DNA of 64,000 bases from Streptomyces sp. F001 (lineage in GTDB: Bacteria > Actinomycetota > Actinomycetes > Streptomycetales > Streptomycetaceae), in NCBI RefSeq assembly GCF_004187715.1, contig NZ_QZWF01000008.1:62001-126000 (forward strand), given 5' to 3'. The position numbers and the translations under genes were made by a program. Under the pieces are notes generated by a model. It worked only from the letters and a program-made list of their open reading frames with translations. It searched no databases and was not told the origin of the DNA. Below, in pieces: positions 49,233-57,058 of this stretch; position 1 is the stretch's first letter, and every line of letters begins with the position of its first letter.

Positions 49233-50377
49233 AGCGCAGACGGGCATGGCCCGTACTCCTGACCGCACTCGTCCTCACCGTCCTGTCCGGCCTGCTGCTG
49301 CCGGGCCCGGCCTCCGCCGGCATCATCACGGGCCAGTCGACCGTCTACACGAACCTGGTCACCGGGGGCGACGGCCCGCGCACCCCCGACATCATCGCCA
49401 CCAGCGAGACCAACGCGGTCGTGGCCTGGCGAGAGGGCCTCAGGCCCGGCAACGTGGACATGGGATACATCCGGTACGCGTACACGACCGACGGCGGCGC
49501 CCACTGGAGCCGCCCCCAGACCCTGGCCCAGGAGACCAGCGAGTACGCCTGGCACTACGTCATCCTCTACCAGGTCGGCAGCGACATCTACGCGTTCATG
49601 GGGCGCACCCCGATCGCGGACACGAGCGAGTCGGACGGGGACGGCCTGAACAACAACGGCCTTCCGATCAACGGCACCGTCGTCAAGCGCAGCACCGACG
49701 GTGGCCACACCTGGCAGGACCACCCCGCCAGCTTCCCGAGCATCGGCAACCTGGTCTTCGCCGGCCGCCCGCTCAAGCTGGCCAACGGCAACCACGCCAT
49801 CCCGTACTGGGCCACCAAGCGGGAGAACGGAGTACTGGTCTCCAAGGACCTGACGACCTGGACGAAGGCCGGCTTCGTGGAAAACGGAAACGCCGAGGGC
49901 GTCAAGGCCGGCGAGAACCAGATCGCCCTCGACCAGAACGGCAAGACCGGGAACGAGCTGGTCATGGTGGCCCGCAGCGAGAACGCGCAGGCCATGAGGT
50001 CCACGAGCCCCGACGGCGGCGTCACCTGGACGCCCTTCGCCGCTGACCCCGACCTGCCGAGCCTGGACACCTCCAAGGCCTTCTTCGCCAAGGACGGCAA
50101 CGGCAGGTATCTGTACATCTACAACACCCCCACGCCCAAGACCGCCCCCGAGTACCGCGACATCCTCAACTACCGGGAGAAAGCCCCCGGGGCGGCCTGG
50201 GGCGAGGCCACGTTCTTCGCCGACGGCTTCGAACTCGACGAGGACGAGACACCGGCCGGGACGGGGAAGGGCTGGGACACATACGCGATGGGCGACGAGT
50301 ACGCGCCGGGCAAGTTCTGGGTCGTGTGGGAGTTCGACACCACGCGCATCATGACGAACAAGCTGGACATGTCCTAG
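49220..50377 (+). CDS. secreted sialidase-family (BNR) glycosidase
   Basis: A 385-residue exported protein. The signal peptide is MAVVKRRRAWPVLLTALVL... with cleavage after ASA near residue 34. Asp-box repeats are visible: TTDGGAHWSRP, STDGGHTWQDH, SPDGGVTWTP. A catalytic RIP arginine is replaced by TPDIIATSE, so assignment to true sialidases is uncertain; it may be a related exo-glycosidase or a binding propeller. The overlap with the lectin gene suggests the two are secreted together and act on the same glycan. A long hairpin follows. Confidence 0.85.
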   Translation: MAVVKRRRAWPVLLTALVLTVLSGLLLPGPASAGIITGQSTVYTNLVTGGDGPRTPDIIATSETNAVVAWREGLRPGNVDMGYIRYAYTTDGGAHWSRPQTLAQETSEYAWHYVILYQVGSDIYAFMGRTPIADTSESDGDGLNNNGLPINGTVVKRSTDGGHTWQDHPASFPSIGNLVFAGRPLKLANGNHAIPYWATKRENGVLVSKDLTTWTKAGFVENGNAEGVKAGENQIALDQNGKTGNELVMVARSENAQAMRSTSPDGGVTWTPFAADPDLPSLDTSKAFFAKDGNGRYLYIYNTPTPKTAPEYRDILNYREKAPGAAWGEATFFADGFELDEDETPAGTGKGWDTYAMGDEYAPGKFWVVWEFDTTRIMTNKLDMS

Positions 50378-50412
50378 GCATCCAGGTACCTGGGCATCCT
50401 GCCCCACCACCG

Positions 50413-50448
50413 CCGTACCCCCTGGTCACCGCCGGCCAGGGGGTACGG
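50413..50448 (+). terminator. hairpin terminator after the sialidase gene
   Basis: Perfect 13-bp arms CCGTACCCCCTGG / CCAGGGGGTACGG with a 10-base loop, 36 bases after the sialidase stop. There is no U-run, as is common in high-GC actinobacteria. Confidence 0.75.
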
Positions 50449-50493
50449 CAGCATGGGTCCCACCTAATACCCGTACGACCGAGAGGGACCCCC

Positions 50494-51144
50494 ATGCCCG
50501 CGGCCCCCAAGCCCGAGATCCTGGCCGCCTTCGAGGCCGCGAAGGGGTTCATGCCCACCGGCGAGGGCCTCGCCCTGTACGCGGCGGCTGTCGAGGCCGC
50601 GCGGCTCGGACTGCCGCTCCTCGAGGTCGGGACGTACTGCGGTCGCTCCACCATCCTCCTCGCAGACGCGGCCCGCGCGGCCGGTGTGACCGCGCTCACC
50701 GTCGACCACCACCGCGGCAGCGAGGAGCAGCAGCCCGGCTGGGACTACCACGACCCGGAGACGGTCGACCCCGAGCTCGGCCTGATGGACACGCTGCCCA
50801 CGTTCCGCCGCACGCTGCACCGGGCGGGACTGGAGGAGCACGTGGTCGCCCTGGTCGGCCGCTCCCCGCAGATCGCGCGGTTCTGGAACTCCCCCCTCGC
50901 CCTCGTCTTCATCGACGGCGGCCACACCGACGAGCACGCGACCGCCGACTACGAGGGCTGGGCGCCGCATGTCGCCGAGGGCGGTCTGCTGGTCATCCAC
51001 GACGTGTTCCCGGACCCGGCGGACGAGTTCACCGGCCAGGCCCCGTACCGCGTCTACATCCGCGCCCTCGCCTCCGGCGCCTTCACGGAGGTCTCGGCCA
51101 CCGACTCGCTGCGTGTGCTGCGGCGCTCGGGGGCGGGGATCTGA
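50494..51144 (+). CDS. class I SAM-dependent methyltransferase
   Basis: A 216-residue Rossmann methyltransferase of the Methyltransf_24 (CmcI/O-methyltransferase-like) group. The SAM site is LLEVGTYCGRSTILLADAA, followed by TVDHHRGS, and the active strand is ALVFIDGGHTDEHATADY with the metal-binding-like Asp. VIHDVFPDPADEF closes the fold. The substrate is unknown. The start is ATG at 50494, where family similarity begins (KPEILAAFEAAKGFM), with GAGAGGG upstream. Confidence 0.9.
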   Translation: MPAAPKPEILAAFEAAKGFMPTGEGLALYAAAVEAARLGLPLLEVGTYCGRSTILLADAARAAGVTALTVDHHRGSEEQQPGWDYHDPETVDPELGLMDTLPTFRRTLHRAGLEEHVVALVGRSPQIARFWNSPLALVFIDGGHTDEHATADYEGWAPHVAEGGLLVIHDVFPDPADEFTGQAPYRVYIRALASGAFTEVSATDSLRVLRRSGAGI

Positions 51145-51246
51145 GCGGTCCCGCGAAGGGATTCGCCAGCCGAACGGCGCAGGCCACCACCCATTGGGCC
51201 GCACACGGGCCGTGGGGTGGCGTGCCCGGCAGCTAGGGTGGCAGAC

Positions 51247-52212
51247 GTGTCGTACCGAGGCCCCGAATTCGATGACCTCCAGCCCCGACGCCCCCGCCGC
51301 GGGGCGCTGACCGTCGCCGTCGCGGCGCTGGTACCGGGCGCGCTGCTCGGGTGGCTGGTGTACGAGGCGGTGGGTGACTCCGAGGGCTCCGGCGGTACGC
51401 CGGGACAGGCGTCCGGGGCCTCGGCGAGCGCACATCCCTCCTCGCCCGCCTCCCCGGCCGATGCGCCCGCCTCCCCGACCGATACGTCGGTCTCCGACGC
51501 CAAGGAGCCGAGCGCCTCCCCGACGCCCACGGCCGCCGGTCCCCTCAAGGGCAAGGTCGTCGTCATCGACCCCGGTCACAACCCGGGCAACTTCCAGCAC
51601 ACGGCCGATATCAACCGCAAGGTGCACATCGGTACGAACTGGAAGGAGTGCGACACCACGGGCACCTCCACCAACTCCGGGTACACCGAGGCAAAGTTCA
51701 CCCTGGACGTCGCCCACCGCCTGCGCACACTGCTGCAGCAGCAGGGCGCCACGGTGAAGCTGACCCAGGACGGCGACCGGCCGTTCGGGCCCTGCATCGA
51801 CGAGCGGGCGCGGATCGGGAACGCCGCGAAGGCCGACGCCGTGGTGTCCATCCACGCGGACGGGTCCGGCGCCGGGAACCGCGGGTTCCATGTCATCCTC
51901 CCGGCGTCCGTCCACAAGGGCGCCGCCGACACCCGGCCGATCGTCGGGCCGTCCCGCGACCTCGGCGAGCGGATCGCGGGAAGCTTCGTACGGGCCACCG
52001 GCAGCGCACCGTCCAACTACGTTGGCAACGGCACCGGTCTCGTCACGCGTCAGGACCTGGGCGGTCTCAATCTGTCAACAGTTCCGAAGGTGTTCCTCGA
52101 GTGCGGCAACATGCGCGATAGCAAGGACGCGGCACTGCTGACCAGCGGCGCGTGGAGGCAGAAGGCGGCGCAAGGGATCTCTGATGGAATCGTGAGTTTC
52201 CTGCGCGGGTAG
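51247..52212 (+). CDS. N-acetylmuramoyl-L-alanine amidase
   Basis: A 321-residue cell-wall hydrolase. A single N-terminal membrane anchor (LTVAVAALVPGALLGWLVY) is followed by a Ser/Ala/Pro linker of about 60 residues and an Amidase_3 domain. Zinc ligands are His in VIDPGHNPGN, Glu in SGYTEAKFTLDVA and His in VSIHADGSG; the catalytic Glu is in VFLECGNMRDSKDA. It cleaves the amide between muramic acid and the stem peptide outside the membrane. GTG start at 51247 with GGGTGG upstream. Confidence 0.94.
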   Translation: MSYRGPEFDDLQPRRPRRGALTVAVAALVPGALLGWLVYEAVGDSEGSGGTPGQASGASASAHPSSPASPADAPASPTDTSVSDAKEPSASPTPTAAGPLKGKVVVIDPGHNPGNFQHTADINRKVHIGTNWKECDTTGTSTNSGYTEAKFTLDVAHRLRTLLQQQGATVKLTQDGDRPFGPCIDERARIGNAAKADAVVSIHADGSGAGNRGFHVILPASVHKGAADTRPIVGPSRDLGERIAGSFVRATGSAPSNYVGNGTGLVTRQDLGGLNLSTVPKVFLECGNMRDSKDAALLTSGAWRQKAAQGISDGIVSFLRG

Positions 52213-52244
52213 TCATCAGCGGGCTGATCCCGGCGGACAGCGCG

Positions 52245-52275
52245 ATCGTACGGACGATAGTGTCATCCGTACGAT
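52245..52275 (+). promoter_or_regulatory. 31-bp perfect dyad over a -10 box
   Basis: ATCGTACGGA and TCCGTACGAT are perfect 10-bp arms around 11 bases that contain TAGTGT, a typical streptomycete -10 hexamer. It lies 96-126 bases upstream of the DUF5336-like gene. A repressor of the TetR type could sit over the promoter. Confidence 0.6.
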
Positions 52276-52370
52276 GAGGGGCCACCCCCGCGCTTCACAC
52301 CGCGGCCTGACGGCGACATGGTGACAGCGACGCCTCCACCGATGACGAGACGACCTACGAAGGACCTGAA

Positions 52371-53198
52371 GTGAATATCCGCTCCCTCACTCGAGGCGAC
52401 GGCGTGGTGATCGGAGCAGCGGTGTTGCTGTTCGTCGCGTCGTTCCTCAGCTTCTACTCGTCCGACGGTGCTCCGGACGGCTTGGACATGCCCAGCCTGT
52501 GGGGCAGCGGCCCGGTGCTGATGAGCGTCGTACTGGCGGGTCTCATCGGCGCCGCGCTCGTCGTCGTCGGCCGCGGGCTGCCGCAGGCCCCGAAGGTCGC
52601 AGGGCTCGACCTCGGCCAGTTCGGCGTCGCCTTCACGGTGTTCGCCGCATGGAGCGCGCTCGGCAACGTCTTCGATCCGGCGAGCGCCGCCAACAACTTC
52701 GGCGGTGACTCCTCCGACGGCCCCGACGCCGGCACGGGTCTGATCCTCGCCCTCGTGGCCACCCTGCTCATGGCCGCCGCCGCCGTCGCCACCCCCCTGG
52801 TCCCCGCTCTCAAGGGCACCCTCCTCCCGGCCCCGCGCCCGGCCGCCCCGCAGCCCTACGGCGGTCAGCCGCAGGGTGGTTACGGCTACCCGGGCGCCCA
52901 GCAGCCCGCCGGATTCGGCGGTCAGCCGCAGCCGGGTCAGCCCGGTCAGCCCTACGGCGGCCAGCCGCAGCAGGCCCAGCAGCCGCAGCCGCCGGCCGGG
53001 GACTTCTCCCCGTTCTGGTTCGCGGTGCCGGTGCCGCGGCCGCTGTTCCCGGAGGACGGCTCGCCGACGCCGATCGCCGAACTCGCCCCGGGCACCTGGT
53101 ACCTGGCCGTCGAGCAGCGCGGTCCGGCGCTGGTCGCGCAGACGCAGGACGGCCGCCGGGGTGTCCTGCAGGACACGACCGGTATCCAGCGCGGCTGA
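52371..53198 (+). CDS. DUF5336-like membrane protein with Gln/Pro/Gly-rich linker
   Basis: A 275-residue protein. Four hydrophobic segments fill residues 10-150 (VVIGAAVLLFVASFLSFY, GPVLMSVVLAGLIGAALVV, LGQFGVAFTVFAAWSALG, GTGLILALVATLLMAAAAV). A linker rich in Pro, Gln and Gly (repeats of YGGQPQ and QPGQP) leads to a small C-terminal globular part (SPFWFAVPVPRPLFPEDG...DTTGIQRG). GTG start. A strong terminator follows, and a dyad over a promoter precedes it. Function unknown. Confidence 0.83.
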   Translation: MNIRSLTRGDGVVIGAAVLLFVASFLSFYSSDGAPDGLDMPSLWGSGPVLMSVVLAGLIGAALVVVGRGLPQAPKVAGLDLGQFGVAFTVFAAWSALGNVFDPASAANNFGGDSSDGPDAGTGLILALVATLLMAAAAVATPLVPALKGTLLPAPRPAAPQPYGGQPQGGYGYPGAQQPAGFGGQPQPGQPGQPYGGQPQQAQQPQPPAGDFSPFWFAVPVPRPLFPEDGSPTPIAELAPGTWYLAVEQRGPALVAQTQDGRRGVLQDTTGIQRG

Positions 53199-53217
53199 CG
53201 TCGAGCCCGTAGCCGCA

Positions 53218-53247
53218 CGGCCCCTCGCCCTTCCGGGCGGGGGGCCG
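53218..53247 (+). terminator. hairpin terminator after the DUF5336-like gene
   Basis: CGGCCCCTCGCCC-TTCC-GGGCGGGGGGCCG, a 13-bp stem with one G-U or mismatch, followed by TTGT. It lies 20 bases after the stop. Confidence 0.75.
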
Positions 53248-53296
53248 TTGTCGTACAGTCGCCCCTCGGGAAACTGACACCTCGTCAGGAGGCGGT

Positions 53297-54316
53297 ATGC
53301 GGCTCGGTCTCGCCCTCGGCTACTGGGGCCGCGGCCCCTCCCCCGACCATCTGGCGCTTGCGCGGGAGGCGGAGCGGCTCGGGTACGACTCGGTGTGGAC
53401 GGCGGAGTCCTGGGGCTCGGACGCGTTCACGCCGCTCACCTGGATCGCCGCCCACACCTCAACCATCAAGCTGGGCACGGCGGTTGCCCAGATGGCGGCC
53501 CGCTCGCCGACGACCACCGCCATGCACGCCCTCACCCTCGATCATCTCTCCGGTGGCCGGATGCTGCTGGGGCTCGGGCTGTCGGGGCCGCAGGTGGTGG
53601 AGGGGTGGTATGGGCGGCCGTTCCCGAAGTCGCCGCTGACCGCAACACGGGAGTACGTCGATGTCGTACGGCAAGTGCTGCGGCGCGAGGCGCCCGTTGA
53701 GCTCGACGGGCGTTTCCACCCCCATCCGTACCGCGGGCCGGACGCTACCCGTATCGGCAAGGCGCTGAAGCCGATCACCCATCCCCTCCGGCCCGACCTC
53801 CCCGTCCTCATCGGCGCCGAGGGGCCCAAGAACGTCGCGCAGACCACCCGCATCGCCGACGGCTGGCTGCCGTTGTACTGGTCGCCGTCCCGGCCCGAGG
53901 TGTACGGGGAGGCCGTCACCGACCTTCCCGAGGGCTTCCTCGTCGCCCCGATGGCCCGCGTCCAGGTCTGCGACGACGTCTCCGAAGGGCTCCTCCCCGT
54001 CAAGGCCATGCTCGGCTTCTACATCGGCGGCATGGGGCACGCGGCCCGTAACTTCCACGCCGACCTCATGGCGCGCATGGGGTACGAGCAGCAGGCCCAC
54101 CGGATCCAGGATCTGTTCCTGTCCGGCCGCCGGGAGGAGGCGATACTGACCGTCCCGGACGCCTTCGCCGACGAAATCTCCCTCGTCGGACCACGCGAAC
54201 GCATTGCCGAGCGGCTGGAATTGTGGCGGAAAGGCCCGGTGACCGACCTGCTCGCCCTCGCTGCGGACCCGCACACGCTGCGGGTGCTCGCGGAGCTCAA
54301 CGCAGATCGCGGCTGA
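53297..54316 (+). CDS. LLM class F420-dependent oxidoreductase
   Basis: A 339-residue (beta/alpha)8 enzyme of the luciferase-like/F420 group. Segments: LGLALGYWGRGPSPDHLALA, YDSVWTAESWGSDAF, LDHLSGGRMLLGLGLSGPQVVEGW and DLPVLIGAEGPKNVAQTTRIADGWLP. The C-terminal DAFADEISLVGPRERIAERLELWRKG is also present, with changes, in the fragment after the transposon-like element. It would use F420 supplied in reduced form by the npdG product. GGAGGCG lies before the ATG. Substrate unknown. Confidence 0.93.
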   Translation: MRLGLALGYWGRGPSPDHLALAREAERLGYDSVWTAESWGSDAFTPLTWIAAHTSTIKLGTAVAQMAARSPTTTAMHALTLDHLSGGRMLLGLGLSGPQVVEGWYGRPFPKSPLTATREYVDVVRQVLRREAPVELDGRFHPHPYRGPDATRIGKALKPITHPLRPDLPVLIGAEGPKNVAQTTRIADGWLPLYWSPSRPEVYGEAVTDLPEGFLVAPMARVQVCDDVSEGLLPVKAMLGFYIGGMGHAARNFHADLMARMGYEQQAHRIQDLFLSGRREEAILTVPDAFADEISLVGPRERIAERLELWRKGPVTDLLALAADPHTLRVLAELNADRG

Positions 54317-54438
54317 CGCAATAGTTCGTTGCTCTCGCCCCAGGAGACGCAAATCAAATCGAATGCGTGACCTTTGCGGGTGGGCACCGTTGGGTGCGAT
54401 GACGGGTTTTCGGGAGTGGAGTCGGGCGGGGTGACGGG

Positions 54439-56070
54439 GTGGGCGGGCTGAGGGAGGTGGCGAAGCCATTCGTCGCGCCCGGCCCGACCGGTGTCGCGGT
54501 TCGCACCCGCCTCAAGCACCTGACACCCAGCGACGAAAACGTGCTGCGCCTGGTCGGGGCGCATCTGGGTGCGCTCGCCTCGCGCGATCTCAAGCGCCGC
54601 TGCCAGGCCGGTCTGGAGCACTCCACCGACACGTGGGCTGCACGCAAGCGGGAGCTGACACCCGTCTCGTCGTCGCGCTGGGCGGGCAGTATCACCAAGG
54701 CGTCCCACGATCAATGGGCGCTAGCTCGCCGTGGCCAGCTGGCGCATATCCAGGGCCTGGAAGCGGGCATCCGGACCATCGTGCATAGGCTGTCCCTGCC
54801 CATCGGGGAGAAGGGCTCCAACCAGGCGCCGGGCGGCTACCGGTCCCGGCAGGAGTGGTTCGCCAAGTCGCGTCGCCTGCACGTGCTGGAGGATCGGCTG
54901 GAGCATGAGCGGGCCGACCGCGAGGCCGGGATCGTACACGTGGTGCGCGGTGGCAAGCAGTTGGCCCGCACCCGGCACCATCTGGACGCCGCCCAGCTCA
55001 CCGAGCCGCAGTGGCGCCAGTACTGGGAAGCGGCACGCTGGTTTCTCGCCGCCGACGGCGAGTCTGGGAGGCAATGCGGCAACGAGACCATCTGCGTCAG
55101 CCCGGAGGGTGAGGTGAGGATCAAGCTGCCCGCACCGCTCGGGCATCTGGCGAATGCCCCGCATGGTCGGTACGTACTCGCCTGCCACGTCACCTTCCCG
55201 CACCGCGGCACCGAATGGGCCGACCGCGTCGAAGCCAGACGGGCCGTGGCCTACCGCATCCACTACGACACAGGCCGGGACCGCTGGTACCTGACCGCCT
55301 CCTGGCAGATCCCGCCCACCCGGACCATTCCCATGGCCACCGCCCTCGCCGATGGCGTGATCGGTGTCGATACCAACGCCGATCACCTTGCCGCCTGGAG
55401 CCTGGATGTCCACGGCAACCCGACCGGCGCCCCACGCCGCTTCTTCTACGACCTGTCTGGTACGCGAGATCACCGTGACGCGCAAGTCCGCCACGCCCTC
55501 ACCCGGCTGCTGCACTGGGCGAAAACCTGCGGCGTGAAGGCAATTGCGGTTGAGGACCTGGACTTCGGCGGGGACAAGACCCGCGAAAAACATGGCCGCA
55601 GGAAGCGATTCCGCCAACTCATCTCCGGCCTGCCCACCGGCAGCCTGCGTGCCCGGCTGACCTCGATGGCCGATCAGATGGGCATCGCGATCATCGCTGT
55701 TGACCCGGCCTACACGAGCCGCTGGGGCGCCGAGCACTGGCAAAAGCCGCTCACCTCGACTACCAGGAAGACCACTCGCCACGACGCTGCCGCCGTGGCG
55801 ATCGGAAGGCGCGCCCAAGGACACCCGATCCGGCGACGGACGGCACCGCCCCACGACGACCGGAGCGATCGTCGTGGGCATCGGACCGTCCAGGCCCGAC
55901 CGGTCATCCCCGGGCGTGAGGGAACCCGCCGCCGCATTCCCGGACCACGGACACGATCCGTGCGCGCCGGATGCGGAGCGAACGCGGAAGACCAGAACGC
56001 CCAAGACCGTCCGGGGCGTTCGACTGAGCATGAGTTCTGGCAACAGGACTCACTCCCGCTCAGCCTTTAG
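54439..56070 (+). CDS. tnpB: TnpB-related RNA-guided nuclease-like protein
   Basis: A 543-residue protein. The RuvC-like triad is visible: Asp311 in GVIGVDTNADHLAAW, Glu372 in AIAVEDLDFGG and Asp449 in TTRHDAAAVAIGRR. The zinc ribbon that usually lies between the last two motifs is missing: that region reads DPAYTSRWGAEHWQ with no cysteines. The C-terminal 95 residues (after RRAQGHP) are Arg/Pro-rich and encoded by bases that also fold into hairpins, as where omega RNA overlaps tnpB. GTG starts at 54439 or 54457 are possible. Active TnpB proteins cut DNA beside a short motif under RNA guidance; whether this zinc-free group does is not known to me. Confidence 0.88.
   Translation: MGGLREVAKPFVAPGPTGVAVRTRLKHLTPSDENVLRLVGAHLGALASRDLKRRCQAGLEHSTDTWAARKRELTPVSSSRWAGSITKASHDQWALARRGQLAHIQGLEAGIRTIVHRLSLPIGEKGSNQAPGGYRSRQEWFAKSRRLHVLEDRLEHERADREAGIVHVVRGGKQLARTRHHLDAAQLTEPQWRQYWEAARWFLAADGESGRQCGNETICVSPEGEVRIKLPAPLGHLANAPHGRYVLACHVTFPHRGTEWADRVEARRAVAYRIHYDTGRDRWYLTASWQIPPTRTIPMATALADGVIGVDTNADHLAAWSLDVHGNPTGAPRRFFYDLSGTRDHRDAQVRHALTRLLHWAKTCGVKAIAVEDLDFGGDKTREKHGRRKRFRQLISGLPTGSLRARLTSMADQMGIAIIAVDPAYTSRWGAEHWQKPLTSTTRKTTRHDAAAVAIGRRAQGHPIRRRTAPPHDDRSDRRGHRTVQARPVIPGREGTRRRIPGPRTRSVRAGCGANAEDQNAQDRPGRSTEHEFWQQDSLPLSL
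55838..56070 (+). ncRNA. candidate omega (reRNA) region overlapping the 3' end of tnpB
   Basis: Stable stems in order: outer GGACGG (55838) with CCGTCC (55886); CCCACGACGA (55850-55859) with TCGTCGTGGG (55869-55878), perfect; GAACGCCC (55995-56002) with GGGCGTTC (56014-56021), perfect; and TGAGT (56031-56035) with ACTCA (56048-56052) topped by CTG-GCAA-CAG. By analogy with other tnpB elements the guide would be the bases just after the right end (from about 56071). Inferred from structure and position only. Confidence 0.5.
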
Positions 56071-56305
56071 GAACGGTACGAGGAGGAGGCGCGGCGGATC
56101 CAGGAGCTGTTCCTCGCCGGCCGTCGGGAGGAGGCCGTACGGGCGGTGCCCGACGCGTTCGCGGACGAGATCTCCCTCGTCGGCCCGCGCGAACGCATCG
56201 CACAGCGGCTGGAGTTGTGGCGCAAGGGGCCGGTGACCGACCTGCTGGTGCTGTCCCCCGACCCGCACACCCTGCGCGTGCTGGCCGAGCTCAACTCCTG
56301 GCAGC
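56071..56305 (+). pseudogene. LLM oxidoreductase paralogue, C-terminal fragment
   Basis: Begins abruptly at the element's right end and reads ERYEEEARRIQELFLAGRRE, then DAFADEISLVGPRERIAQ, LELWRKGPVTDLLVL and DPHTLRVLAELN. It parallels the last 78 residues of the LLM gene at 53297 but differs at about one residue in five, so it is a paralogue, not a simple duplication at insertion. Its 5' part is missing, and its frame runs on past the expected stop into the convergent gene. Confidence 0.85.
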
Positions 56306-57058
56306 TCAGCGGAAGATGGCGACCGGGTCGAGGGTCAGCTTCCCCTTCTCCTCGTCCCAGGCCAGGACCTTGCCCAGGCAGCGGGCCGTGAACTTCCCCG
56401 TGTAGTAGTGCTCCTCGCGGAAGTCGCCACGGCCCTGGGACTCGAAGCACATGATCTCCACGTGTGCGCCGGTGCCGTACGAGGCACTCAGACGTACGCC
56501 GTTCTCCTCACGTTTCGCGGTGAATCCGCCGGTGACGGAGACGTACGCCAGCCCCAGGGCACTGAGGGGAATCTCCCCGTCGGGGTATCTGCGGCTCAGC
56601 CGGTCGGCGCTCTCCCGGTTGAGGACGAGGTCGCCCTCGACGAGGTCGGCGTCCACCACGCGGTCCTCCTTGCGCATGGCGTCCATGACCACCCCGATGA
56701 CGTTCATGGGGTTGGCCTCGCGGAGGTAGGTGGTGACCTGCTCCCGGGTGACGCCCCGTTCCGCCTTGCCCATCCAGAAGAAGAGCTTGCCCCACAGCCC
56801 GTAGTTGTTCTGCACCTGGAGCCGGTGGGCCACCTCCTGGCTCAGGGACTGGGCGAAACCGCCGACCTCGTAGATGTCCATGACCCGCTGCTTGTGCAGG
56901 TAGAAGCACATGTCGAGGTGCGTCCCGCCGCGCTTGCGCCGCCGGCGCAGGCGCTGCCACCCGTACCCGAGCACGATGGCCAGGCAGGCCGCCGTGCCGG
57001 CCCAGACGAGCAGCCACGGCCACCACAGGCCCCACCACTGACCATCAATGACACCCAC
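56306..57058 (-). CDS. membrane protein of the VWA system, hypothetical
   Basis: A 250-residue protein. One membrane helix near the N-terminus (WWGLWWPWLLVWAGTAACLAIVLGYG) is followed by a basic RLRRRRKRGG stretch and a soluble cytoplasmic domain (CFYLHKQRVMDIYEVGGFAQSL...). I do not recognise the domain; it has alternating helices then a beta-rich C-terminal third (VTGGFTAKREENGVRLSASY, HVEIMCFESQGRGDF). GTG start at 57058 with AAGGAG upstream, overlapping the preceding gene by 14 bases. Last gene of a three-gene coupled operon. Confidence 0.82.
   Translation of the reverse strand: MGVIDGQWWGLWWPWLLVWAGTAACLAIVLGYGWQRLRRRRKRGGTHLDMCFYLHKQRVMDIYEVGGFAQSLSQEVAHRLQVQNNYGLWGKLFFWMGKAERGVTREQVTTYLREANPMNVIGVVMDAMRKEDRVVDADLVEGDLVLNRESADRLSRRYPDGEIPLSALGLAYVSVTGGFTAKREENGVRLSASYGTGAHVEIMCFESQGRGDFREEHYYTGKFTARCLGKVLAWDEEKGKLTLDPVAIFR

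Larger units (their letters stand above)
54317..56070 (+). mobile_element. IS200/IS605-like element carrying only tnpB (IS1341-type)
   Basis: A single-gene element between an intact LLM oxidoreductase and the C-terminal remnant of a paralogous LLM gene. No tnpA (Y1 transposase) is present, so it depends on a transposase elsewhere. There are no terminal inverted repeats and I see no target duplication, as expected for this superfamily. The left part has a short hairpin (ACGCA 54347-54351 with TGCGT 54364-54368). The right end near 56070 follows a GCAA-capped hairpin. The left boundary is uncertain to about 50 bases. Confidence 0.75.

Noticed and set aside
54439..56070. A complete IS200/IS605 element with tnpA
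   Set aside because: No Y1 transposase (HUH motif) is encoded on either strand between the LLM gene and the LLM fragment.
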